DNA of 64,000 nt from Eudorina sp. 2006-703-Eu-15. Lineage: Eukaryota > Chlorophyta > Chlorophyceae > Chlamydomonadales > Volvocaceae. Within the stretch, counting starts at the first letter, position 1; each line of letters starts with the position of its first letter. Of this stretch, positions 35,952 to 47,200 are shown in pieces. Below the pieces are notes generated by a model, which saw only the letters and a program-made list of their open reading frames with translations, was not told where the DNA came from and did no database searches. Position numbers and translations under genes: made by a program. Location: positions 1,357,534-1,421,533 of the forward strand of contig BDSI01000006.1 in the NCBI GenBank assembly GCA_003117195.1. The letters run 5' to 3'.

Positions 35952-38900
35952 CCCCACTTAGATAGAAACGGTCGGCGCTGATGGCGGTGGCTTGGGGCCT
36001 TGCGGCGCTGGCGGCGATGGCTTTGGGCGATGATATCGAATTTGATGGGGCTGGCGTCGGGCTATGTGGGGTGCCAGGCGGCCCCGCCGATTACCACGGG
36101 TGACGTGATTTGGGGAACAGAAGCTTGTCACCCATGTTTCGTCGGCGTCCATGATATTTGTGTGATATCATGGCGACAGTGGCGGGGCCGTGTCTTCAGG
36201 GATGGGACCTAGCATGCGCCTGTGCGGAGATTGTGAACGGCGGAAGTACGGGGGAGCGGAGTGATGAGAAGGGCACTGCTCACGTGACTGACAAGCGCTG
36301 CATGTCTAGGAGCTTGCTCGCGGTCAGTGAAATGCGCCCTTCGCCAGTAACAGTGACGTCATTGATGTTGTCGGAACTGCAAGGATGCGTTCCCATGAGA
36401 AGAAGTAATATAGTCGTTGCTCCAAACGGAATATCTCGTCCGCAACCATCACACTTCCCGTGCTGTGAGCCGGAACAATCGACGTTGGATGGCGACATAG
36501 GACAGCGCTCAGCCATAAATTTGAAGCGCGACGGTCATAATTCTGATAAATTAGGCGTCAAGTCCGGCATGGGCGCCACCGCTCCGCAAGGAGCCCAGAC
36601 GCACATATCTGCCCTTGACCTTCAAGAAGAATGACTTTACGCTCTTCCGGTGTTTATCACCCAAGTTGCATCCTTCAGCTGCTCTACGGCCACAGAAAGA
36701 ACACTGTTGTGCCCCAACGCGTACGTCGATCCGCGAACGTATCTACACATCAACACGCAACGAGCTCTATTGCGAAGCCGCCGGCTGGCAGGCTTTCTGC
36801 CCCTTTCGTTCCCCGATGCGCAGTGCCTCACACTGATTCCACCTCCGAAGCACCAATTTAACAAACATATGTACAACCCTTACCTACAGTATTATCCTGG
36901 TTCACATAGTCTTTTTGAGGTAGCCGCGCAACTTGGACTGGTAGATGCTGGTGTAAACTTGCTGATGCACACAAAATCCTGCCGCCGCAGCTCCGGACCT
37001 CCGGTGCCCACACTATTCCACAGCATAACACCTCGTAGGGCGCCGATGGTTGTTGGGGATAGAAGGCCATGTTGGCTGGCTCATATCGTATGCCACCTGC
37101 TTGGAGTCCCGGTGCACGGCCAGCACGTAGGGCCTGACAGGAGGCTGAGGTCCGCTAGTTTCTCGCAGTCAATTGCTTAACAGGCGTCTCGTATTATCAA
37201 GGGCCCATAAGCTGCCTACAGCTGTCTCATTTCTTGCGAGTTTCTGCACATGGAAACTGGTGCTGCAAAGATCTTGCAATATATGCTTTTACAAATGTAT
37301 GAAGCTGTGAAATCACAGAATACCGGTACCAAACATTGATTGGGTTTTGACACCGTACGCTGTCATAACGGTTATGGCATAACCAGCCATAGGCAAACGA
37401 AGACCTCCTGAAAAGTAGCAGAAGGCTTCCGATATATTTCACTACCAAAGGAATGTTTTTGATAACCAATCGTGCGACTCGCGGGCGAAAACCGGACGAC
37501 GCGTAAGCAATCTTCCTTCGACTGGGCGCACGGTAATAGTAGCTGTGCTATACTAAATGTATCCGGCATTCGCAAGGTAGCACGTATGCCGACCTCTGTG
37601 ATGGGGCCCAGTTCATGCGGTACAGGGCGACCACCCGACCGGCCCGCCTGTGCCCGATCGCAGCGCACATCAACACTGCACGCAGTCAAACTCTGGAAGA
37701 CCCGTTTTGAACGCCGAATGAGAGATCGCCTTCATGATGCCCACTAGGGTTAGGTGGGTATAGGGTAACGGGCGATGTCAGAACCAATCAGAACGGCCAG
37801 AACGCCTGGTCGCGAGACAAGGTCCAAGCGCACGCACATCAGCCCGTGATGGGTACGGCGATGACCGCCGTGTCATCTGTACGACACATCCTGCGGCACG
37901 TGATCCATGCATCCATTCATCACGAGGAACCCTGCCAGCCGCCCGTTCGTCTGAAGCTCGCGTCACCCGGACCGCGTCGGGAAGTGGCATCTGACAGTGA
38001 GCTGTTTGAGCTGCTGCTGCAGTGGATCATGTGGGGGGGGATACGGCGACGGAGACGGCGGACAGGATGGCGCCGACTGCGTTCGGGAGCATGATTGCTG
38101 GCGGCGAGGGCGAGGGCGAGGGGGAGGTGACGCCACCGCGTTCGGGTTGGCGGAGGCGGGTGGTGGGGTCAACCGCGACGGCGGTGTCGGAGCCGGAGGC
38201 GGGGATCGCATGGGTATGTGCTGTCGTACATCCCCGGCTGATTGCGGCTGCGGAGCCGTCCCTGACGGTGGCGTCGCCACTGGTGGTCCTCCCCGCACGA
38301 AACTCAGAATCACATCCCAATGAAATGTCATGCTCGGTTACATCGCAAGTGCTTTACTTACTAGTCTAAATAACAGCCGTAGCCGTTGGTAGTGATGCAT
38401 TCAGCAGGTGTGCCTAGATACGACGGTGCTGTACACAAAACGATATGTACACGTGCGCGCGCGCACACACACACAGAACAACGCAGACTGCCGGTTGGCG
38501 GACGCCCCACCAGAGCCCAGACTCCGCGAGAGTCTTAATACCGCGAACCTGACTGCCGTACACTCATCGCCGTGCGTGCGACACGGACCGACAACTGCGC
38601 GCATACCGTAGTACGTATCACTTATGCTGGACGGACATGCCAATACGGATATGTACAACATCCCCAGCCGCGGATTGCCAATGGACATCCAAACTGCAGC
38701 CAAGCGACACACGGTGTATGGACAATATGGACAGGAGGAGGTACACAGCCCTCCCCGCGGGCCGACCTGACGCTCATGCGACCCAGATCGCACCGCCCGC
38801 TTCATTTGAAAGGACCCCAACATCTGAATCGGCCTCCGTGAGCAACATGGTTATGTACGTACGGGAAGTATCCATGCGCGTGCCGCAGGTGTGCACTTTG

Positions 38901-39329
38901 ATACCCGGAGATCACGTGGAGGGTTACTCCCCCCTCGTTCAGCCGTACAGCCGTACATCCCCACGACCCTTCCTTCCATGGCCCCCCTGTGACCTCGTTT
39001 TCATTCATTCATACACTCGTGCTCCAATATGACATCCGGTGCAGTAGGACAAAACCAGCAGCTTCAGTTGCTGCGAAGGAGCAACCCATCTTGCAGGTTA
39101 TGAGGTAAATAACAAGGCAACATGTGGCACGGCACTGCACGGCACGACGCAGAATCGGACAACATGATTAGTAATAACCGGACCTCTCAGACGGGCCCTC
39201 GGGTCATCCGTACCGCCACCACAACCACCGCCAGAATGGTCCGCGGCCGTAGGAAGGGGTACCCTAGTTGCGTCCCTTAATAGGCACAACCGCATTACCC
39301 TGTTGCGACCCAGCGGCCGGGACGACTCC
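35952..39329. other. lower-GC region without a resolved gene
   Basis: The array flank (35952-36200) shows minus-strand Pro-rich frames only. A possible 37-nt minus-strand micro-exon near 37090-37130 encodes PYVLAVHRDSKQ between AG and GT borders, but it has no partners. 38069-38165 repeats a segment from 30391-30510. A run of CGCGCGCACACACACA lies near 38457. No other feature was recognised. Confidence 0.4.
38069..38165. repeat. segment shared with 30391-30510 (copy 2)
   Basis: Same words and orientation as the copy at 30391-30510, but shorter. The pair flanks the tandem array, about 7.7 kb apart. Confidence 0.65.
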
Positions 39330-42000
39330 TTAAGACGCGACCTTGATGGCGCCGTTGAGGCCATTGGGGAAGAAGCCGCCGGAGGATAAGCCACCCAGGT
39401 ACACGATCCGTAGCACCTGGGGGCGGGGGCGGCGTGATGGCGACGGCAAACTTAGCGCGAAGCTTACTCGGCCGCGGTGGCGGCCAAACCACGAGTGTAG
39501 ACTGCCCAGACCTCGAGTGTACTGTCAATCTGCCATGCGTAATGCCATAACGCCTGCACTCAAAGCGATTAATTTGCGTAGATTTCGCCGAGGTCAACCA
39601 TGTACACGAACGTCACGGAGGGGGCCCGTCCCAGCTGCCACATCACGGCGCGGATTGGAGTGCAGCGTTACCAGTGGCAGTGGTCCGCCGCAACCTTTCG
39701 AATCATTGCAAGCTAACAGGCGGAGGAGTCATTTCAGGGCGAGAACAGGGTCCAACTGCTAGCTCGTCCCAGGCCGCCCACCCACAGTCCGAAACCCATC
39801 TCGCCCCCTCGTCCCCCCGATCTCTCGTTTCGCTTTTGCCAGCCATTCGCCTCCACCCATGCGCAATGCCCGCCCTACCCCAACGGTGCTGCCCGTCCTG
39901 CCAGCCCCGTCCTTCCCATCCGCCCCGTCCACCCTGCCCGCCCCGTCCGAATGCCCCCCTCCCTGCCCTGCCCGCCCTGCCTCCCACGCACCTGGCTGGT
40001 GCCCCGCGTGTAGATGAGGCCGTTGTCATCGGTGGGCACCAGATTGATGCCCCGCGAGCTGTTGGGCCTCACAATGCCCTGGTCGTCGTCGGAGCTGCCG
40101 TCCACCAGGTCCCGGAGGTCGGAGATGGCGCCAACCACGTCGCGCACGCGCAGGCCGGGCGGGCTGGTGAAGGGCACCTGGTCGTTGAGCTGCTTGGCCA
40201 GCGCGCCCCGCACCGCCCCCGCGTGGTAGCTCTCCACACCCAGGATCTGGCCGGCAGCTGTCAGGTAGCCGGGGTCATCGATGGCCGCCAGGGCGCCCTG
40301 TCAGTGTCAAGGCGGCGGAGGGATAGAGGGAGGGGGGCCGGCGGGGTTTTGATAATCAGGGAAACAGCCCAGAGGGGTGGGGGTGCGCGCATACTCAGAG
40401 GAGCCCCGACGAGAGGGAGAGGGAGGGGGAGCAGGCGGGAGGTGGTCCGTGGAGTCAAAGAGGGCTGTACGACAGCTGCAAACACAGGTGAGTCATCCAT
40501 CCACAGGTCCACACCCGTTCATTTATGTGCATGCGTTCAGCGCATCGGGGAGGGTCGGGAATTCCCAGATTGCGTGGTTGGTTGCCTACTCCCTTGGGAG
40601 ACGATACCGCACCTAACGGGGCAACAAACTCTGTGTTGTGGAGTGAAAGGATTACTTGCCGCGCTGTGTGCCGTGTTCCAGCCTACGTGGGTGGATGGCT
40701 GGGATTGGCTGGGAGGCTTTAGTGCGTAACTTGTGTCTGAGCGGCCCGCCAGTCCATGAGGGCGCTTCCTTACACTGCATGTCTCCAAAGGGATTGATTC
40801 GCTCGCCGTTACTAGGGGAATCCTTCCTTTTTCCACCGCTTAATGGCACACAATTCTGTCCAGGGACGGGTGGGATGTGCCGAGATGTGTCGCTGTTGAA
40901 TAGGCGAGGCCCCTCTGCAAAATTTGGACTCACCGCGTACGCCGTAGCACCGACATCCTCGAAGATGAAAGCACCGTGCAGGAAGGTGATTCCGGACGAG
41001 TACGGCGAAAATGGCGGGACGAGCGTCGTGGGCGTGCCCAGCGCCAAGCTGGCAGCCTGCGCACGGTTTGTACGGTTCGTACGGAACGAAAAATTGAATC
41101 AGCGAATAAGCGAATAAGCAGTGCCTTTCAGGATTAAGATTCGGCCGCCGTTCAGTGTGCATTGAGTTGCTGACGGTTGTATGGTGGTGAGGGATGCTGT
41201 GCGCGGCCAACCGAAAGTAGCCTGACCGAGAGGCTGGCATGGCCGCGCGGCTTCATTGTAAACATAAACCAGGTAGACATCAAATATCGGACTCACTGCG
41301 TTTGCGGCAGCGGTGAAGGCGGGTCCAAGGTCCAACAGGGGCTGGTCGACGGCGGCCGACCCAAGAACAGCCCGCAGGAGCTTCACATGCGCAATTTCAT
41401 CCTGAAATTTAGGGTGCATGAACAAGTAATGTAACCGATCGGTTGATCCCGTTACACACAAACCGCCGAACATTAGTAAGGCACTGGACTGCCAAACCCA
41501 GGGCAAGCACAGCAATTTCTCAATACATGTTGGCAATATACCTCTGCCAGCTCATCGGCGAGCTGCCAGACGAAGCCGGAAACGTTCGCCTTCAAGCATC
41601 CGACGGGGGCCCGGCCGCCTGGGCCCCACAAAGTATTGCTAATCGGCTGCAAGAATTTAAAAAATGTACGAGGGCATTGACCGTTAAGACCTCGTTCCGG
41701 CGGAAAACCTCAACATTCGTCCACCGCCCACCTTGCCGTAGGCCGCGCATGAGTAGAAGTTGGCCTCTGCGCGCAGCATCAGGTTTGGGCGTATTACTCT
41801 ATATTTTCATGGTTTGTTATGTGCTACCCCTCTCGTTGCATCCGCGTCGACCGTTTTGACCTCATACCGTACTCCTACCTACCCAGATACTCCAAATTCA
41901 GGGCAAAGTTCAGCACGGCGATATCATTCGCAGAGAGAGCGGCTGCAGAGGTCAGCAGCGCACACGCCAAGACTGCGACAGATAGTGTTATCCTTGACAT
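39330..42000 (-). CDS. desiccation-related protein PCC13-62 type, secreted ferritin-like
   Basis: Seven exons close in frame to 292 aa (5' to 3'): 42000-41883, 41766-41732, 41646-41542, 41401-41297, 41056-40934, 40297-39992 and 39416-39330. Residues 1-24 form a signal peptide (MSRITLSVAVLACALLTSAA), so the product should enter the secretory pathway. The ferritin-like domain follows: DIAVLNFALNLEYLEANFY, GPGGRAPVGCLKANV, DEIAHVKLLRAVLG, PPFSPYSSGITFLHGAFI and ILGVESYHAGAVRGAL. The C-terminal block is VLRIVYLGG with a Gly-rich end. Helix residues E in LEYLEA and E/H in DEIAHV occupy positions typical of the di-metal helices. Family members accumulate on drying in resurrection plants and are widespread in algae; the reaction, if any, is unknown. 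The start and the two short 5' exons were found from the signal peptide and from phase. Confidence 0.9.
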
Positions 42001-44213
42001 TGTTATACTCGGCGCACTTTGCGGTTACAATCTGCAACGTCACCCTCTAATATGTGGGGCGTTCAAAGCGATCGATGCATGATATAGGAATACAATTATG
42101 CAGGGTTGCGCTTTATCCTGTTGCATGCGAGCAGTTGAGCCGGTCAGATTGTTACATTCCGTTGTACGAAAGCGTACTAAGAAGTTACATTTCGAAGCCG
42201 GTAGTCGAAGCGCCTAGCGTGCGAGCCTACGAGGGCCAGCACAAGTGCGCAGGCACATGCACGAAACGCTTCAGGTCAAATCTATATTCCCTGCTCAATT
42301 TTCCGGTATGCCGCCGGCAAGTGCTTAACTTTGGTACCGAATCTTTCGGACCGACGAGAGACCTCCAGTTCCAGGCAACTGCTCACCGGCCGGCCTACAT
42401 GCGGTTCCCGGTCGTTAGGTTTCTCGGTTGAAACCTCGAAACCTGCATTCGGGGTGTACCTGGCGCTTTGCTGTAGGCCTGAAGCTGTATAGCTGCCGGT
42501 CTGGTGAGCGCGTGCCACGTCGGCGACTGGGCGAGGTGCACACTTCACCTCATCGCTGTGTCTCAATGATAAGGTACTGTGGGCCTTGTACGATCTTAAA
42601 GCTTGCATTGTTGGACAACGGTGTCCTGTCGAGCGATCCTCATATTGCGTCGCGGTCGGCGCTCCTTTGATGCGTTCGCGCCAGTCATATCCGTTCTTCG
42701 GCGCAAACTGATAAATATTTTATTAAAAATGTTTTGGAATATTTGAAATGAGTCAGGTCCAGAGAATCAGGTTACGGAGGACCCGAACAGGTCGATGGTT
42801 GGGCAATCCACCCCGCACCGCTGCAACACCCGCGGGCGGGTGAATTCGCTGGACCTCAGAAGGAGGAGCTGGAAGCACGACTCAAACCCGCGCACAAGAA
42901 GGACACCGTAATGGCGCAAATTGTGTTGTCGTCCTTCGGCGTCCCTTCCCAACCCTGTGCCTCGCACCCATAGCCCGCAAGCAATTTCGGCACCGCGCCA
43001 CCTGACCGGATATAGATCCGGATCCAGACGCACATGGCGATCCGGGGAATGCACTGGGCGCGGTGTGCGAACTCAAAAGACTTCCGGTACGATAATTGTT
43101 TTCGTCGATTTGACGCCGCACATCAGAAGAACTCATGCCAAGAGGTGCTGTTCGCCCGGCCGCACAGGTCCCGCCCGCGAACCCACACCTCCCGCGGTGG
43201 CAATCCGGGCGATCCCTCCGCCTGATCGGGGCACTCCCCCAGCCACAGGGGGTGGGGGCTGGGGCCGCGGCTCGTCGCGCGGCCGGGGGCGCACCGCGGC
43301 ACTCCGCAACCCAGGCTGCACGGCTTCGGCGTTCGATCCCCCCTCGTGGGAGTCTTCCGTCCTCTCGTCCCATCCATTCTGCCACGAACGCGGTGCACTG
43401 ACCTCAGGGGAGCCGGGGACTCGGGGGCCAGGCCGGCGCATCGACCGTCAGACCAGGCTGGTGGTACACACACACTCCCTGCGCTCCAACTCGACACCGC
43501 TCTTCCGACCCCCCGGCCTTTCTTTTGTCCTCACTTCACGGGTCGGACACCGGGTACATTACATTACATTACATTACATCCGCATCCGCATACGCATACG
43601 CATACGCGCAACTGTTTGGGCCCTGCTGCGCCCCACCGCATATCAGATACCGGTATCACGCACACCTGCCCTGCCCGCCTAAGACCACACGCACGGGCGC
43701 GTGCTTCGGCCGTGCACCGCCGCGCAACAGGCGGCCGACGTACCCTGCTCGGGCTCTCCCCTCCGCGCGCTGGGACGAGGCTTGAGTGCCCCACGTTTGG
43801 AACCGGACGAGGCAGCCGCTGGCCCACTGACAGCCGCCCGGCCCGGCTGAGCCGGCGTACGGACAGACGCAAGGAAAACCAAACCCAGAAGCTGGGCCGG
43901 GTGTGGGGGCCTCCCCGCGCTCTCCGGGGCCACCGCCGGTACCGGCACCATCCTACGCCGCACACACACACACACCTTTTTGTCAATAATGACAGCGAAA
44001 CCGCAAAAGGGCAACACACACACACCTCTGTCCGCGCGGCTCAGTCCTCCTCAACCAATGCAACCCACACACCCCGGTTCCAAAAACCCCACCCCGCGAC
44101 TGCCACTGCGCCAACTGCACCTCCCTCCCCGCGTATCCTACAGCGCCCTACCAATGCCCCACGCCGAAAGCCCCCTCACTCGCCGCCTCCCCCCTCACAC
44201 GCCGCCTGCCCCC
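42001..44213. other. intergenic region
   Basis: The first 0.7 kb is lower in GC and should hold the promoter of the desiccation-related gene. From about 43130 the DNA becomes very GC-rich. There are minus-strand reading frames at 42767-43385 with no family resemblance. The stretch nearest the helicase gene should be its 3' UTR. Confidence 0.45.
43559..43578 (-). terminator. repeated TGTAA poly(A)-type signals for the helicase gene
   Basis: On the minus strand, four TGTAA words occur in a row as (TGTAA)-TGTAA-type repeats, about 640 bases after the helicase stop. TGTAA is the volvocine poly(A) signal. Assignment is by position. Confidence 0.4.
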
Positions 44214-47200
44214 TTACTCGCCGCCTCGCCCCCCACCGTTCCCCTGCCCCCCGCCCGCCGGCCCCCGTCCCCCGCCCCGTCCGGGCCGCCCTTTCCCCCG
44301 CTCCACGTTCCGCCGCTGCAGCCGCTCCTCCATCAGAGCGAACCGAGCCGCGCCGCGGACCGGGCCCTTCAGCGTCGGTCGGGCGGCCGCCCCCGCCGCC
44401 GCCTTCTTGCGGCCCTCGCCGCCCTGCCCGCCGCCCGCCTGCTTGGCCGCCCGCGCCGAGTTCGCGGCCCGCAGCTTGGCCATGCCCTTGGTGCCCAGCA
44501 CCGCCTCCGCCTCGCGGACCTTGACGTTGGCCTTCTCGCGCTGCAGCCTCGCCATCTGAGCGGAGGGCAACAAGGGGGTGGGGGTGCGTGGGTAGGTAGG
44601 TAGGTAGGGAAGCGGTTGGGTGGGTAACGGGGTAGGTAGGCTGGGGGCTGTACGGTACCTGGCTTACGCAGGGTTGCGCGTTGGGGCTTGAGGTTTAGGT
44701 AGGTAGGGAGCCAGGCAGGCAGGTGGGCAGGTAGGAAATGTACATGTGGGAGGCGGGCCAGCAAAGGCGGCCAACGCGGAGGGCCCTCTCAGGACCGACC
44801 CGGGGCGAGCAAGCACACGCGGGGTGCCGCTTCAGCGGGGGGGGGGGGGAAGCCGCTGAACCCCCTCCTCACCCCCACCCCCACCCCCACCCCCAGGGGT
44901 CGCGTATTGACTCCTGTGCCACGCATCGGTTCCCCAATCCATACCCCCACCCCCACGCCCACCTGCGACGGTGGCAGCACCTCCTTCTCCGCGCTCAGTG
45001 CGTCCAGCGGCTCATCCCGCTGCAGCGCGTACTCGATGCGCTGCGCCAGGACCTTGTCTCGCTTGCTCACGATTGACGTGATCTTGCCTGGGAGGGAGAA
45101 GAGGAATGGAACAAGAGGAAGGGATGAGGGGCAGGGGAGGGGGGGTCGATAGGCGCGGTAAGGGGACACCTGCGGCGGAGGCGGAGGCGGGGCGGCCCCT
45201 GGTGCTTTGCCATCAAAGGGGGCCCCAGGGGAACGAGGTGGAAGAGCTGGGAGGCGGAGCATGAGCAGCTGGACGCGACCCCACCCCTGCCGCTCCCCCC
45301 TGCCTCCTGCCCACCCCCGTCCCCGTATGTGTGTACAAATGGAAACTGAGCCGTATGTGTGTGTAAAAGAGAACTGAGCCGCGAGAAGCGAAGTCTAGCG
45401 TAACAGGCGATGTATGACGTACGGTGTGTGTGTATGTGTGTATTTAAAGAGAAGCCCACCCATAACCGTCCAGGCCCACCCATGTGTGTGTGTATGTGCG
45501 CTCGCCTGTGTTCCCCGCGCGGGCTGTCCTCCCGGTGCGGTGCAGGTAATCCACCGAGCTGTTGGGGAAGTCAAAGTTCACCACGTGGTCCACGGTGCCG
45601 GGGAAGTCCAGCCCCCGGGCGGCCAGGTCGGTGGCGATCATGATGGGCTGACGGCCAGAGTCGGAGGCGGCGGCGAAGGTGGACATGGACTCCTGTGGAG
45701 GGGGGGAGGGGGGCCGGGGGGAAGGGGGCATAATGAGTTTTGGGGGGGGCGGAGGGGGGGGAGGCCCACCCAGGACGCCAGGATCCCCCCCAACCCTTCC
45801 GGGTCGGGTCGGGTCGGGTCGGGTCGGGTCGGGTCGGGTCGGGTCGGGTCGGGTCGGGTGGGGTCGGGTCGGGTCGGGTCGGGTCGGGTCGGGTCGGGTC
45901 GGGTCGGGTCGGGTGGGGTCGGGTCGGGTCGGGTCGGGTGGGGTCGGGTCGGGTCGGGTCGGGTCGGGTCGGGTCGGGTCGGGTCGGGTCGGGTCGGGTC
46001 GGGTCGGGTCGGGTGGGGTCGGGTCGGGTCGGGTCGGGTCGGGTCGGGTCGGGTCGGGTCGGGTCGGGTGCGTTAACTTCTTACCCAGCATACGGCACAC
46101 ACACACACGCAGCCCTGACGTAATTTGCTGGTTCCTGCCATCATTGCCATCGGTTTCGCACCTCGTGGCTCAGTTTCCTTTCGCACACGCAGCCCCCCTG
46201 GCCCCCACCGTCAGAATATGTCGACTCATTTCCCCCCGAACCCCGGCCCCCGCCCCCGGAACGCACGCACCTGCCTCTCCTCCGCCGGCATCTCCCCGTG
46301 GTAGCACACGCAGGCCAGCCCCTCCTCGCGGGCAAAGTGCTCCACCGCCCGACAGCTGTCCACCGTGTTGCAGAACACCAGCACCTTCTGGGAGCGGCGG
46401 CTGTCGGCGCCCAGGACCTCCGCCAGCAGCTGCAGCTTGTTGCCCCCGGGGGGCAGGGTGAGGAACTGGTGGGAGCTGCCGCTGACGGCCCGGTGCAGTG
46501 TGGAGGTCTGAAGGGGGTGGGGGGGTGTGGAGTGGGGTGGGGGGGGTGAGGGGAGGGGAGGGGAAAGGGAATTGGTAGACGTGTTGACGGTGTTGGGGGG
46601 AGGGGGTTGGGGAGGGGCGGCGATGCAGAGGTGGGGTCCAGTAGAGGATGTGCCAGGATGACGGGAGCTCAAGGCGGGACGGGACGGGTTCACGGGGGCG
46701 GGGGGCGGGGGGCGGGGGGTTAAAGTGAAAAAATAAATAAACCCAAAGGGGCGGGGGGCGGGGCGCTGGGGGTGGGGGTAGTGAGCAGCTGGCCAGGACA
46801 GTGTTTGGGGCCATGGGGCGGCCCACGTGTGTGTGGGGCACCCCTTCCCCCGGTGGGGCTTCCCAGGAAAGCTCTACTCACGGACCCGCTCCAATCCCTT
46901 CCATGCACGCCCCCGCGACGGCCCCTCCGGTACGCCTGCCTCGGGCGCCGGCCCCCCCCACACAAACATACCCACCCCACCCCACCCCACCCCACCCCGC
47001 CCACCCCGCCCCACCCCACCCCACCCAACCCCACCCAACCCCACCCCACCTTGAGCTCCTTGGCGTCCGGCACCAGCTCCCTTATGGCCCTCTGCACGGG
47101 CTTGGTCAGGGTGGCGCTCACCAGCAGCACGTGAGCCGGGTCGGGCTTGGAGCGCAGCGGCTTCAGGATCTCAGCCACCTCCTCGCCCCACCCCTGGCCG

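Noticed and set aside
31387..35981. Long ORFs on both strands reading through several array units
   Set aside because: Unit lengths are not multiples of three, so these ORFs change frame from copy to copy. Only the exon-like frame between the splice-like borders is consistent.
36158..37180. Several 60-176 codon ORFs in the lower-GC region
   Set aside because: No consistent coding features, no splice partners and no recognised family.
43346..44524. 392-codon plus-strand Pro/Arg-rich ORF
   Set aside because: Composition-driven; it overlaps the last exon and 3' region of the minus-strand helicase and has no motif.
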